From: Site-B1 sp963827785
GTDB taxonomy: Bacteria; Bacteroidota; Bacteroidia; Flavobacteriales; Flavobacteriaceae
NCBI GenBank assembly: GCA_963827785.1
Contig: CAWHCT010000019.1
Location: forward strand, 129,717 to 193,716
Direction: 5' to 3'
DNA length: 64,000 nt
The number at the start of each line of letters is the position of its first letter. Position 1 is the first letter of the stretch. Under the pieces are notes generated by a model. That model searched no databases. It had not been told where the DNA came from and was given only the letters and a program-made list of their open reading frames with translations. Position numbers and translations under genes: made by a program. Of this stretch, positions 37,827-45,425 are shown one piece after another.

Positions 37827-38459
37827 TTAAAGTTGAAGAACTTTAATGCTATTTCTGTTCAGTTTAATTTTTCCATCAATTTCAAGTGTTTTCAGCAACC
37901 TTGAAATTACTACTCGTGAAGTGTGCAGGTCATGAGCTATTTCCTGATGGGTAACTTGAATTACTTCATCATGATTAACCATAGCCTTATCTTTAAGATA
38001 TTTAAACAAGCGTTGATCCATTTTTAAAAAAGCAATCGTATCAATAGCTTCTAAAAGTTCTCTCATTCTATCATGATAACTGGCAAGAATAAAATTTTGC
38101 CAACTTTTATATTTGCTCATCCACTCCTCCATTTTCTTAACCGGCACCATAACCAGTTTTGCGTCGGTTTCCGCTACTGCCCGTATCTCACTTTTAGTAT
38201 CTCCCAAACAACATGTCAGTGTCATTGCGCAGGTATCACCTCTTTCTAAAAAATACAAAATAAGTTCGTCTCCCTTATCATCTTCCCTTAAAATCTTAAT
38301 GGCACCACTTATAAGCAAAGGCATCGCCTTAATATAATCGCCTATCTCTATCAGTTTTGAACCTTCAGAAACCTCTCTATAAACTCCCACACTGTTAATT
38401 TCATCCAGTAATTCGTCTTCAAACAGATAGCCGTAGTTTAGTTTTAATTCTTCTTTCAT
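37827..38459 (-). CDS. Crp/Fnr-family regulator with Cys77/Cys83/Cys84
   Basis: 210 aa. N-terminal cNMP-like beta-barrel (residues 20-115, with LLISGAIKILREDDKGDELIL), dimer helix (120-150), winged helix with VIQVTHQEIAHDLHTSRVVISRLLKTLE. In the sensor loop DTCAMTLTCCLGD three Cys (77, 83, 84) cluster. The recognition helix reads Arg182-Val-Val-Ile-Ser-Arg187; aligned with Crp (R180 E181 T V G R185), Val183 replaces the Glu that reads the G of TGTGA. It lacks the N-terminal Fnr Cys cluster. It is the likely reader of motif A (TGTAA-N6-TTACA). A TATATTTA -7 element at 38480-38487 precedes it without a motif A site. Confidence 0.85.
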   Translation of the reverse strand: MKEELKLNYGYLFEDELLDEINSVGVYREVSEGSKLIEIGDYIKAMPLLISGAIKILREDDKGDELILYFLERGDTCAMTLTCCLGDTKSEIRAVAETDAKLVMVPVKKMEEWMSKYKSWQNFILASYHDRMRELLEAIDTIAFLKMDQRLFKYLKDKAMVNHDEVIQVTHQEIAHDLHTSRVVISRLLKTLEIDGKIKLNRNSIKVLQL

Positions 38460-38554
38460 CTAATTTTTTATTCTGTGCATAAATATAAGGTATTGTTTTA
38501 AGGGATGAAATAAAATTATAAAAACTACTTCAAAATCTTTTTTAATTAGGCTAA

Positions 38555-38599
38555 TCTGATTTATATCATTGTTTAAAAAAGATCTTCAAAGTACATTTA
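38555..38599 (+). promoter_or_regulatory. Motif B promoter of nuclease/RNase operon
   Basis: TCTGATTTATATCATT (38555-38570; one mismatch to ATGAT-N4-ATCAT), 21 bp, then TACATTTA (38592-38599), 28 bp before the ATG at 38627. Confidence 0.65.
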
Positions 38600-38626
38600 A
38601 TAAAGTTCATATTAAATTTTACAATC

Positions 38627-39034
38627 ATGAAAAAAACTGGAGTTTGGTTAGACAAAAAGAAAGCACTAATCGTTAATTTGGAAGATAACCAGGAAACCTT
38701 ATTAACTGTTAAATCTGATGTAGAAGATTTTCGTATTTCCGGTGGTTCTGGGACAAGGTTAAAAGGTGGACCGCAAGACGTTGTACAGGACAGTAAATAT
38801 CTTGAAAGAGAAAAGCATCAGCTACAAAATTATTTTAATGAGGTAGCTGATAAAATTAGCACTTCGGATGAGATAGTGATCTTTGGGCCGGCAGGAACAA
38901 ATGATAAATTGAATAAATATCTGCAGAAAAAATTCAAACCTCTAGCCGAAAAAGTCAAAGATGTTAATAAAGCTGATAGTATGACCAGCAATCAGGTTGT
39001 TGCCCTGATCAAAAAATATTACAGCATTTTGTAA
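38627..39034 (+). CDS. eRF1 domain-like protein (translational machinery protein family)
   Basis: 135 aa, soluble. Begins KTGVWLDKKKALIVNLEDN and ends with DEIVIFGPAGTNDKLNKYLQ and a C-terminal helix NQVVALIKKYYSIL. This WLD...GPA.TK.EL pattern is shared with small proteins annotated in proteobacteria as translational machinery proteins, related to the third domain of eukaryotic release factor 1. Lys-rich middle (residues 60-75). A role in ribosome or stress response is possible but not shown. First gene of an operon with an ATP-cone nuclease (33 bp) and a beta-CASP RNase, under motif B, that is probably low-oxygen or redox control. Confidence 0.5.
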   Translation: MKKTGVWLDKKKALIVNLEDNQETLLTVKSDVEDFRISGGSGTRLKGGPQDVVQDSKYLEREKHQLQNYFNEVADKISTSDEIVIFGPAGTNDKLNKYLQKKFKPLAEKVKDVNKADSMTSNQVVALIKKYYSIL

Positions 39035-39067
39035 AAGATCCAGAAATATCATTTTAAACAGCCATTC

Positions 39068-39910
39068 ATGAAAAAGGACAAGATTAGAATTGTCAAAAAT
39101 TCCGGCGAAATTGTTGAATTTTCCATAGATCGATTAAGACAATCATTAATGCGAACCGGAGCAGATACTGAAACAATTGATAAAATATTAAGTATCGTTA
39201 CCAGTGAATTATATGAGGGAATTTCAACTAAAGAAATTTATAACCGAGCTTTTTCATTGCTCAAAAAGAAAAAGAGCTACTTAGCTTCAAAATACAAATT
39301 AAAAAAGGCAATCTATGAATTAGGCCCAACAGGTTTTCCTTTTGAGCAGTTTATAGGAGAAATTTTAAAATATTCCGGTTTTGAAACAGAGGTCAATGCC
39401 AATTTGCAAGGCATTTGTGTGACTCATGAAATTGATGTTATCGCCCATAAAAATAAAGAAACTACTATAATTGAATGTAAATTTCACGGTGATCCCAGTT
39501 TAAAGTGCAATGTGAAAATTCCATTATATATTAATTCCCGATACAAAGATGTCAGGGAATACTGGAATAACAATCCAAAAAACGGGTCTGTTCTAACCGA
39601 TGGCTGGGTGGTCACAAATACTCGTTTTACCGAAGATGCATTAGCCTACGGCAAATGCTGCGGACTGTATCTGCTGAGTTGGGACTATCCTAATGGCAAT
39701 GGATTAAAGGACAGGATTGACCGACTTGGCCTATACCCTGTTACGGTTTCTACACTACTTAGTAAAAGAGAAAAACAGTTTTTACTGAATAGAAATGTTG
39801 TTTTGTGCAGAGATTTGATAGATGATCATTTTTATTTGGATCATTTAGGAGTTTCTGAACCAAGAAAAGAAAGGATCATTAATGAAATTAAAATGCTTTG
39901 TAACAAGTAA
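39068..39910 (+). CDS. ATP-cone and PD-(D/E)xK endonuclease-like protein
   Basis: 280 aa. Residues 5-85 form an ATP-cone (IRIVKNSGEIVEFSIDRLRQ, then SLMRTGADTETIDKIL), the nucleotide-sensing domain known from ribonucleotide reductases. Residues 92-175 resemble a Mrr/PD-(D/E)xK nuclease: GFETEVNANLQGICVTHEID, with Asp123, Glu136 and Lys138 in IIECKFH as catalytic candidates. A C-terminal region (215-280) ends with helical hairpins like a DNA-binding HhH. The combination suggests a nucleotide-regulated nuclease acting on DNA or RNA. It is 6 bp before the RNase gene. Similar trios occur in anaerobic-stress clusters of other bacteria. Confidence 0.68.
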   Translation: MKKDKIRIVKNSGEIVEFSIDRLRQSLMRTGADTETIDKILSIVTSELYEGISTKEIYNRAFSLLKKKKSYLASKYKLKKAIYELGPTGFPFEQFIGEILKYSGFETEVNANLQGICVTHEIDVIAHKNKETTIIECKFHGDPSLKCNVKIPLYINSRYKDVREYWNNNPKNGSVLTDGWVVTNTRFTEDALAYGKCCGLYLLSWDYPNGNGLKDRIDRLGLYPVTVSTLLSKREKQFLLNRNVVLCRDLIDDHFYLDHLGVSEPRKERIINEIKMLCNK

Positions 39911-39916
39911 ATCCTT

Positions 39917-41290
39917 ATGTTAAACGAATTAAAGATCCATTTTTTAGGCGCAGCCGGAACAGTTACCGGGTCAAAGTTTTTAATAGAGACTTTTGACAAA
40001 AAGATCCTTGTAGATTGCGGATTATTTCAAGGATTGAAGGAATTACGAGAGAAAAACTGGATAGACCTGCCTGTTAATGTTGAATCCATTGATATTGTTC
40101 TGCTAACACATGGTCATCTGGATCATGTTGGATACCTGCCAAGATTGGTAAAACAAGGTTTTCACGGAAAGATCATAGGAACAGCACCAACCCTGGAAAT
40201 AGCAAAAATTATTTTGATGGACAGTGCCAAGATCCAGGAAGAGGAAGCTGAAAAAGCCAACAAGGAAAACTATTCAAAACATCATCCTGCTTTACCTTTA
40301 TATACGGTAAAAGATGCTGAGAGAACTATTGCCCTTTTTAGTCCGGAAATGGAAGACAAATGGGTTAATCTTTCGCAACATATTGCTTATAGATTTATGT
40401 ATAACGGACATATTCTGGGTGCGACATTTATAGAAATGGATATTGACGGAAAACGATTCGTTTTTTCAGGCGACGTTGGAAGAGAACATGATAATTTACT
40501 AAATGAGCCAAAAAAACCCGAATGGGCAGATTTTTTGTTCCTTGAAAGTACCTACGGAAACAAACTTCATCCAAAAGAGGATGTTGAAGAAATTCTGGTA
40601 AGATTGATAAACAAAACCATACATAATAATGGGAATTTGATCATACCAAGTTTTGCAGTTGAGCGCTTGCAGTCTTTAATTTATACGCTTTGGAAACTAT
40701 ATAATAAGAACAAGATTCCAAACATTCCAATATTCGTGGATAGTCCAATGGGAAACAATGTTCTGGAATTATTTAAACATTTCCCAAAATGGCATAAATT
40801 ATCCAATACCGAATATAAGGCCATGTGCAAGCATATGAATATCATTCAGTCATATAAGGAGACCTGGGAAACTATAGACAACCCATTATCAAAAATAGTC
40901 ATTGCAGGAAGCGGCATGATTACCGGTGGACGTGTTCTAACGTATTTGCAGCAAATGATTGATGTAGAATCAACTACTGTATTATTAATAGGATATCAGG
41001 CAGAAGGTACCAGAGGCAGGCAGTTATTAGAAGGTGCTCATGAATTAAAATTCTTCGGAAAATACTATCCTGTAAAAGCCACCGTCGAACATCTTGAAAG
41101 CCTGTCAGCTCATGCCGATCAAGGTGAATTACTTAAATGGCTGGGCAACATCAAAAATATTCCGGAAATGGTCTATTTAATTCATGGTGAAACATCGGCC
41201 TTAGATGTTTTTAGGACTAAAATAAAAGATACTTATAACTGGAATGTGACCATCCCAAAATTATTGCAAATAGAAAAAATTCTTTTGTAA
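39917..41290 (+). CDS. MBL-fold beta-CASP ribonuclease (CPSF/Ysh1-like)
   Basis: 457 aa, intact. Metallo-beta-lactamase core: GAAGTVTGSKFLIETFDKKI, zinc motif THGHLDHVGYLPRL (His65, His67, Asp69, His70), GHILGATFIEMDIDGK and FSGDVGREHDN. The inserted beta-CASP domain follows (ESTYGNKLHP, FAVERLQSLIYTLW, GSGMITGGRVLTYL), then the C-terminal motif VEHLESLSAHADQGELLKWL and VYLIHGE. Family members are 5'-3' exo- or endoribonucleases. With the ATP-cone nuclease and eRF1-like protein it may reshape RNA or translation when the motif B regulator is active. Ends about 50 bp before the next regulatory region. Confidence 0.85.
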   Translation: MLNELKIHFLGAAGTVTGSKFLIETFDKKILVDCGLFQGLKELREKNWIDLPVNVESIDIVLLTHGHLDHVGYLPRLVKQGFHGKIIGTAPTLEIAKIILMDSAKIQEEEAEKANKENYSKHHPALPLYTVKDAERTIALFSPEMEDKWVNLSQHIAYRFMYNGHILGATFIEMDIDGKRFVFSGDVGREHDNLLNEPKKPEWADFLFLESTYGNKLHPKEDVEEILVRLINKTIHNNGNLIIPSFAVERLQSLIYTLWKLYNKNKIPNIPIFVDSPMGNNVLELFKHFPKWHKLSNTEYKAMCKHMNIIQSYKETWETIDNPLSKIVIAGSGMITGGRVLTYLQQMIDVESTTVLLIGYQAEGTRGRQLLEGAHELKFFGKYYPVKATVEHLESLSAHADQGELLKWLGNIKNIPEMVYLIHGETSALDVFRTKIKDTYNWNVTIPKLLQIEKILL

Positions 41291-41340
41291 TCATTTTACG
41301 ATTTTTTGTATAAAACAATTTCAATTCTTTTAAACATTTA

Positions 41341-41504
41341 TGTAACAATAATTACATTCATATGTATCAAAAGTAACTGTGAAATTCATAAAAATAACCC
41401 CAGAAATTTTCTAAAAAAGCTTATTTAATTGGCTTTCAAATATTTAACTTTTTTTAAAATATGATAATTGTCATAAAATTAATTGCTCTTAGTAATTAAT
41501 TTTA
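41341..41504 (+). promoter_or_regulatory. Dual motif A/motif B control region of six-heme operon
   Basis: Upstream TGTAACAATAATTACA (41341-41356) resembles motif A (one mismatch) but has no -7 element at 21 bp. Downstream TATGATAATTGTCATA (41460-41475, motif B) is followed after 21 bp by TAATTTTA (41497-41504), 32 bp before the ATG. Motif B is the likely activator site; the motif A copy may add cross-control. Confidence 0.7.
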
Positions 41505-41535
41505 CCTCCATAATGTTCTATTAAATTATAATATC

Positions 41536-42675
41536 ATGAAAAAAGTTAAATTATTAAGTTACTTGATCCTTTTAGTATCAGGTTTTATGTTTTTACAATG
41601 TACCAGTGATAAGCCTATTTACGTTGAAGGCCTCGACGGAGTCGATGGGATTAACGGGGTTAACGGAGTCGATGGAGTTGGTGTGGCCGAGTGCGTTGCT
41701 TGTCATGCTAACAGTCATAGAGAGGCAGTTGAAGCTTCATTTTTGCTATCCCTGCATAACCTCGGTACGCATACAGGTGGGAATTACGGTTCAAGAGAGT
41801 CCTGTGCCCAATGTCACTCAAACGACGGTTATGTTGATGTCATGGAAAGAGGTTTTGTTCAACCAGGTGGATATTATACTTATGGCCCACCACAATATGA
41901 ATTGGATTCTAATGGTGCTGTAGTCATTGAAGATGATCCAGATTCTCCAGTATTTGGTTTACCAGTTATAATTAATGAATCTTTTAATAATTCATCTAAA
42001 ATAAGATGTACAACCTGTCACAACAACCACAGTAGTTTTGATTTTGCTAATGATGGAAACGACATGGCTCTAAGACAAGCCTTTAGACCAGCGACTTTAT
42101 TGATTGATCCTTCTGTCACTATTGATATGGGATTAAGCAATACCTGTGTTAATTGTCACCAACCTCGTGATTCTTATGCAGTTCCTAATGGAGTTGATGA
42201 TTATACTGTAACAAGTTCAAGATTTGGACCTCACCACGGACCGCAGTCTACAGTAGTATTTGGTTTGTTTGGTGCTGAAGTATCAGGATCATTGTCTTAT
42301 CCTGTGGCAGGAACCAGTGCTCATGCTTCTGTGTCTTGTGTTGGATGCCATATGGGAGAAACTACTGATGGTGGAGATGGTGCTCATTCCTTCATTCCAA
42401 CCGACAATTCATGTGCTCAATGTCATGCTATAAGCATAGAAAATCTTGAAGTCAGTGGCTTCGAAGAGGATTATGCTGCCTTGGAGGCTGCCTTATTGAA
42501 TTTAGGAGCAATAACTTCATCTGGTAGTACAGTAAGTAACAGAACATGGCCGGCACCTGTTGCTCAGGCTATCTGGAATTACAGAACTCTGTTAGAAGAT
42601 AAAAGTGAGGGTGTCCATAACCCTGAATATGTAAAAGCTTTATTGAAGAACTCACTAGAAGCATTAGGTGATTAA
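41536..42675 (+). CDS. Six-heme cytochrome c lipoprotein with collagen-like stretch
   Basis: 379 aa. Lipoprotein signal ending FLQC (Cys22), then a Gly-x-x tract (residues 32-49, GLDGVDGINGVNGVDGVG) and six CxxCH heme sites: CVACH (53-57), CAQCH (90-94), CTTCH, CVNCH, CVGCH and CAQCH. Distal His residues are abundant (THTGGNYGS, FGPHHGPQSTV, AHSFIPTD). It belongs to no family I recognise by name. It would be anchored in the outer or inner membrane leaflet facing the periplasm or surface. First gene of the motif B operon, followed by a hairpin terminator or attenuator, a one-heme lipoprotein and a beta-barrel. Confidence 0.8.
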   Translation: MKKVKLLSYLILLVSGFMFLQCTSDKPIYVEGLDGVDGINGVNGVDGVGVAECVACHANSHREAVEASFLLSLHNLGTHTGGNYGSRESCAQCHSNDGYVDVMERGFVQPGGYYTYGPPQYELDSNGAVVIEDDPDSPVFGLPVIINESFNNSSKIRCTTCHNNHSSFDFANDGNDMALRQAFRPATLLIDPSVTIDMGLSNTCVNCHQPRDSYAVPNGVDDYTVTSSRFGPHHGPQSTVVFGLFGAEVSGSLSYPVAGTSAHASVSCVGCHMGETTDGGDGAHSFIPTDNSCAQCHAISIENLEVSGFEEDYAALEAALLNLGAITSSGSTVSNRTWPAPVAQAIWNYRTLLEDKSEGVHNPEYVKALLKNSLEALGD

Positions 42676-42713
42676 GAGGTTTCTAAACATGATAATTATA
42701 AATTGATCTGTAA

Positions 42714-42750
42714 AAATAAAAGTGCAGATATATGGTCTGCACTTTTATTT
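42714..42750 (+). terminator. Strong hairpin after six-heme gene (terminator or attenuator)
   Basis: Arms AAATAAAAGTGCAGA and TCTGCACTTTTATTT (15 bp, perfect) around TATATGG, ending T-rich. Genes on the same strand continue 35 bp later with no new operator of the standard geometry, so it may let part of transcription through and lower expression relative to the first gene. Confidence 0.8.
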
Positions 42751-42784
42751 AACCAGTAAGATTATTTAATAAAAAATATCAATA

Positions 42785-43135
42785 ATGAAAAAACTCATCC
42801 GAATTATAATACTGGTTGTATTTTCCTTTAGTATGACTTCCTGTTATTACGACCAAATAGAAGAAGTTGAAATTGATCCAGGTACAGTAATTGAATTTGC
42901 TGCGGACATTCAACCAATATTTGCGCAAAACTGTGTTGAATGTCATAATGAGAACAGAGATCCAGACCTTAGGGCAGAGAACGCATATAATTCTCTTGTT
43001 CCGGAGTATGTTACCCAAGGTAATGCTGATAACAGTGAACTTTACACAGTACTTAATGGGGGTCATGGTAATGTCAGTACCACAGACTTAGCTCGTATTG
43101 AAGCATGGATAAACAGTGGTGCTCTAAATAACTAA
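42785..43135 (+). CDS. One-heme cytochrome c-type lipoprotein
   Basis: 116 aa. Lipoprotein signal MKKLIRIIILVVFSFSMTSC (Cys20), then an acidic spacer and a cytochrome c domain: FAADIQPIFAQNCVECHNEN with CVECH at 50-54, LRAENAYNSLV, and VLNGGHGNVSTTDLARIEAWINSG. The pattern IQPIFxxxCxxCH is that of small c-type domains common in Bacteroidota electron chains. No Met in the usual MP position is seen, so the sixth ligand is uncertain. It lies 110 bp after the six-heme gene and 17 bp before the beta-barrel gene. Confidence 0.8.
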   Translation: MKKLIRIIILVVFSFSMTSCYYDQIEEVEIDPGTVIEFAADIQPIFAQNCVECHNENRDPDLRAENAYNSLVPEYVTQGNADNSELYTVLNGGHGNVSTTDLARIEAWINSGALNN

Positions 43136-43152
43136 CAATTAAGTAAACAGAT

Positions 43153-44010
43153 ATGAAAATTTATAAAATATTACTTCTTGCCTTATTTGTTTTACCTCTT
43201 TCAGTCTTTTCTCAAGACGAGGATAAAGATAAAGATAAACCGGAGCGTCCGGCCTTTGAAGGTGCCTGGCTTATAGACAACCCAACCAATGTAGTGTTCA
43301 ACAAGAATACTCTGGAAGTCATGATGCAACATAGATTTGGAGAGCTTAATTTTGAAGATAACAATTTGGCAGGTTTTTACGGCGCAGCAAACATTCGTAT
43401 TGCATTAGCCTATTCCGTCCATGACAGATTAACTCTTGGATTTGGAACTTCTAAACTAGAAAGACTTATCAGGATTTTAACTGGAAGGTATCCTATTAAA
43501 CAAACACGAGAAAATTATATTCCTATTAGTGTTTCATACTACGGGAATTTTGTAATAGACGCCAGACAAAAAGATAAAGGTTTTTTCGTGAATATTCAGG
43601 ATCGTTATTCCTTTTTCAATCAATTGATCATTGCAAAAAGATTCAATTCCAAACTTTCTTTGCAAATAGCACCAAGTATTTCACACTATAATAAGGTAGA
43701 TGAGGTTATGAAGAATGATATGTATTCTGTGGCCTTTGGTGGTCGATACAAAATTAGCCCAAATACGGCTATTGTTTTTGATTACAGTCAGCCACTTACT
43801 CAATACCAGGATAATACTGAAGTTCCTGCAGGAATTAGTTTAGGAGCAGAATTTGGAACATCTTCACATGTATTCCAGGTATTTGTCACAAATCTTTGTG
43901 GCATTGTACCACAGGATAATTACATGTATAACACAAAAAATAACGGTATTAACGGCGAAAGTGGCCAGTATTTAATAGGATTTAATATAACAAGAAATTA
44001 TAATTTTTAA
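43153..44010 (+). CDS. DUF5777 outer-membrane beta-barrel protein
   Basis: 285 aa. Signal peptide MKIYKILLLALFVLPLSVFSQ, an acidic-basic Asp/Lys repeat, then the DUF5777 pattern: NPTNVVFNKNTLEVMMQHRFG, GAANIRIALAYSVHDRLTLGFG, YIPISVSYYGNFVID, FFNQLIIAKRFNSKLSLQIAPS and AVFGGRYKISPNTAIVFDY. Alternating amphipathic strands with terminal aromatic (NITRNYNF) indicate a barrel of about 12-16 strands. In many Bacteroidota such barrels are encoded beside c-type cytochromes. Here it could hold the heme lipoproteins in the outer membrane as a porin-cytochrome conduit; that is inference. Confidence 0.75.
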   Translation: MKIYKILLLALFVLPLSVFSQDEDKDKDKPERPAFEGAWLIDNPTNVVFNKNTLEVMMQHRFGELNFEDNNLAGFYGAANIRIALAYSVHDRLTLGFGTSKLERLIRILTGRYPIKQTRENYIPISVSYYGNFVIDARQKDKGFFVNIQDRYSFFNQLIIAKRFNSKLSLQIAPSISHYNKVDEVMKNDMYSVAFGGRYKISPNTAIVFDYSQPLTQYQDNTEVPAGISLGAEFGTSSHVFQVFVTNLCGIVPQDNYMYNTKNNGINGESGQYLIGFNITRNYNF

Positions 44011-44103
44011 CTAATTTAACTTAGATCATTTTTAACCCAAACGGTAAAACAAGAAAGTAACAATCCCCTACTTATTTTGTTTTATCGTTTTTTTTTAAAC
44101 AGT

Positions 44104-44364
44104 ATGTCAAATCCATCAGAAAATAAGAAGAAAATAAGCAGAAGAGGTTTTCTTCCAATTCTAGGAAGTACTTTTTTACTGCCTTTATTAGGGTTTGGTG
44201 AAACCGTTCCAAAGCAAACTATTGACAAAGAAAAAACAATGGATAATGGCGAAGAGTACGAAACTTTGTTAAAACCGGATGGTACTGCTGTAAAAGTGAA
44301 ATCCAGTACTTTAAAAAAATCAAAAGTCATTAAGAAAGAATATTTCCAATTCCTCATTTCTTAG
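44104..44364 (+). CDS. Small TAT-exported protein resembling FeS subunit N-terminus
   Basis: 86 aa from ATG 44104. TAT signal KKISRRGFLPILGSTFLLPLL, cleavage near GFGE, then a short domain YETLLKPDGTAVKVKSSTLK. The same short pattern stands after the TAT signals of both FeS subunits: MELMTTDGTIIEVDSSEV (about residues 49-66 at 44414) and VRVLTPDGKMVEVDAAS (47813). So it looks like a free copy of their N-terminal module without the cluster domains. The longer reading from 44077 places the twin Arg too deep. Position, 50 bp before the first FeS gene, suggests a chaperone or docking role. Confidence 0.6.
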   Translation: MSNPSENKKKISRRGFLPILGSTFLLPLLGFGETVPKQTIDKEKTMDNGEEYETLLKPDGTAVKVKSSTLKKSKVIKKEYFQFLIS

Positions 44365-44413
44365 TTGGTTAGGCAGAAAAATGTAATATAAACAATTTTA
44401 ATTCTCGATCATT

Positions 44414-45394
44414 ATGGAAGATAACAAGAGTAAATCAAGGCGTTATTTTCTTGATAATGGAATTAAATTGGGTATTGCAACAATTTTAGGTGGGATAGGA
44501 CTATCCAAAATTGCATCCAAACTAAATGCAAAAACTATTGACAGTTCCGGTGACACAATGGAACTCATGACCACAGATGGCACCATTATAGAGGTTGATT
44601 CATCTGAGGTGATGGAAATACAGCATCCACAAGACCACGATAAAAAATACAATTTGCGAGAAGGCATGCCTAACAGAAAATACGTTATGGTTATTGACCT
44701 TGCTAAATGTAAAAATGCCTTAAGCTGCCAAAGTGCCTGTAATAAACATCACTATATAACAGGTGATCATGCCTGGTTAAAGGTATATAAGATGCAGGAA
44801 GAAGAAGATACGGCTCCTTACTGGATGCCTACAACCTGCATGCATTGCGATCATCCTGCATGCGTTACTGTATGTCCTGTTGACGCAACATTTAAAAGAA
44901 GAGATGGTCTTGTACTAATAGATAATGAACGCTGTATTGGTTGCCGTTTCTGTATGGCAGCCTGTCCATATTCCACCCGTGTATTCAACTGGAAAGAACC
45001 TGAATATGGAGAAAAAAGTGAAATTACTATGGCCATGGAAATGCATCATGATGACCATAATTCCATTGAATATACCGGAATGCCAAGTGTAAAAGGAACT
45101 GTTGATAAATGTGATTTTTGCCCACATACCATAAAAAATAATGAATTACCGCATTGTGTTACGGCCTGTCCAAATGGCGTCTTCTATTTTGGTGATAAAT
45201 ATGAAGATACAGTCACTAATGGTGAAGAAACAGTACGTCTTTCTGAATTGATCAAGAAAAAAAGTGGTTACAGACTTTTTGAAGGTTTGGGAACAAAACC
45301 AAGTGTTTACTATCTGCCACCAGTTGATAGACTGGTTCCATTTAAAGACGGATTAAATAAGTTCACCAATTACATATCGGTCGAAAAAACCTAA
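44414..45394 (+). CDS. TAT-exported multi-FeS protein, NrfC-like (module 1)
   Basis: 326 aa. TAT signal with SRRYFLDNG (residues 8-16) and a hydrophobic stretch to about 33, the short beta module (48-66), then four cluster motifs: Cys99/105/109 (only three Cys, no CxxC at the start), Cys142/145/150/154, Cys174/177/180/184 and CDFC...CVTACP near 235-257. It belongs to the NrfC/PsrB/DmsB electron-transfer family and would lie in the periplasm attached to the NrfD protein encoded next. No molybdenum catalytic subunit accompanies it, so it probably passes electrons from quinol to cytochromes. Pair gene at 47813. Confidence 0.82.
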   Translation: MEDNKSKSRRYFLDNGIKLGIATILGGIGLSKIASKLNAKTIDSSGDTMELMTTDGTIIEVDSSEVMEIQHPQDHDKKYNLREGMPNRKYVMVIDLAKCKNALSCQSACNKHHYITGDHAWLKVYKMQEEEDTAPYWMPTTCMHCDHPACVTVCPVDATFKRRDGLVLIDNERCIGCRFCMAACPYSTRVFNWKEPEYGEKSEITMAMEMHHDDHNSIEYTGMPSVKGTVDKCDFCPHTIKNNELPHCVTACPNGVFYFGDKYEDTVTNGEETVRLSELIKKKSGYRLFEGLGTKPSVYYLPPVDRLVPFKDGLNKFTNYISVEKT

Positions 45395-45425
45395 TTAAGC
45401 ATGAATGTCTCTGATAAATTAATCA

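Noticed and set aside
41536..42675. Overlapping plus-strand frames inside the six-heme gene (for example 41606-41923)
   Set aside because: They are out-of-frame shadows; the heme motifs and signal peptide are only in the main frame.
37653..44373. 13-base identity TTAGTTGGTTAGG between the candidate small RNA (37653-37665, minus) and the spacer at 44361-44373 (plus)
   Set aside because: Matches of this length are expected by chance in 64 kb, and the two are the same sense, so they cannot pair as RNA and target.
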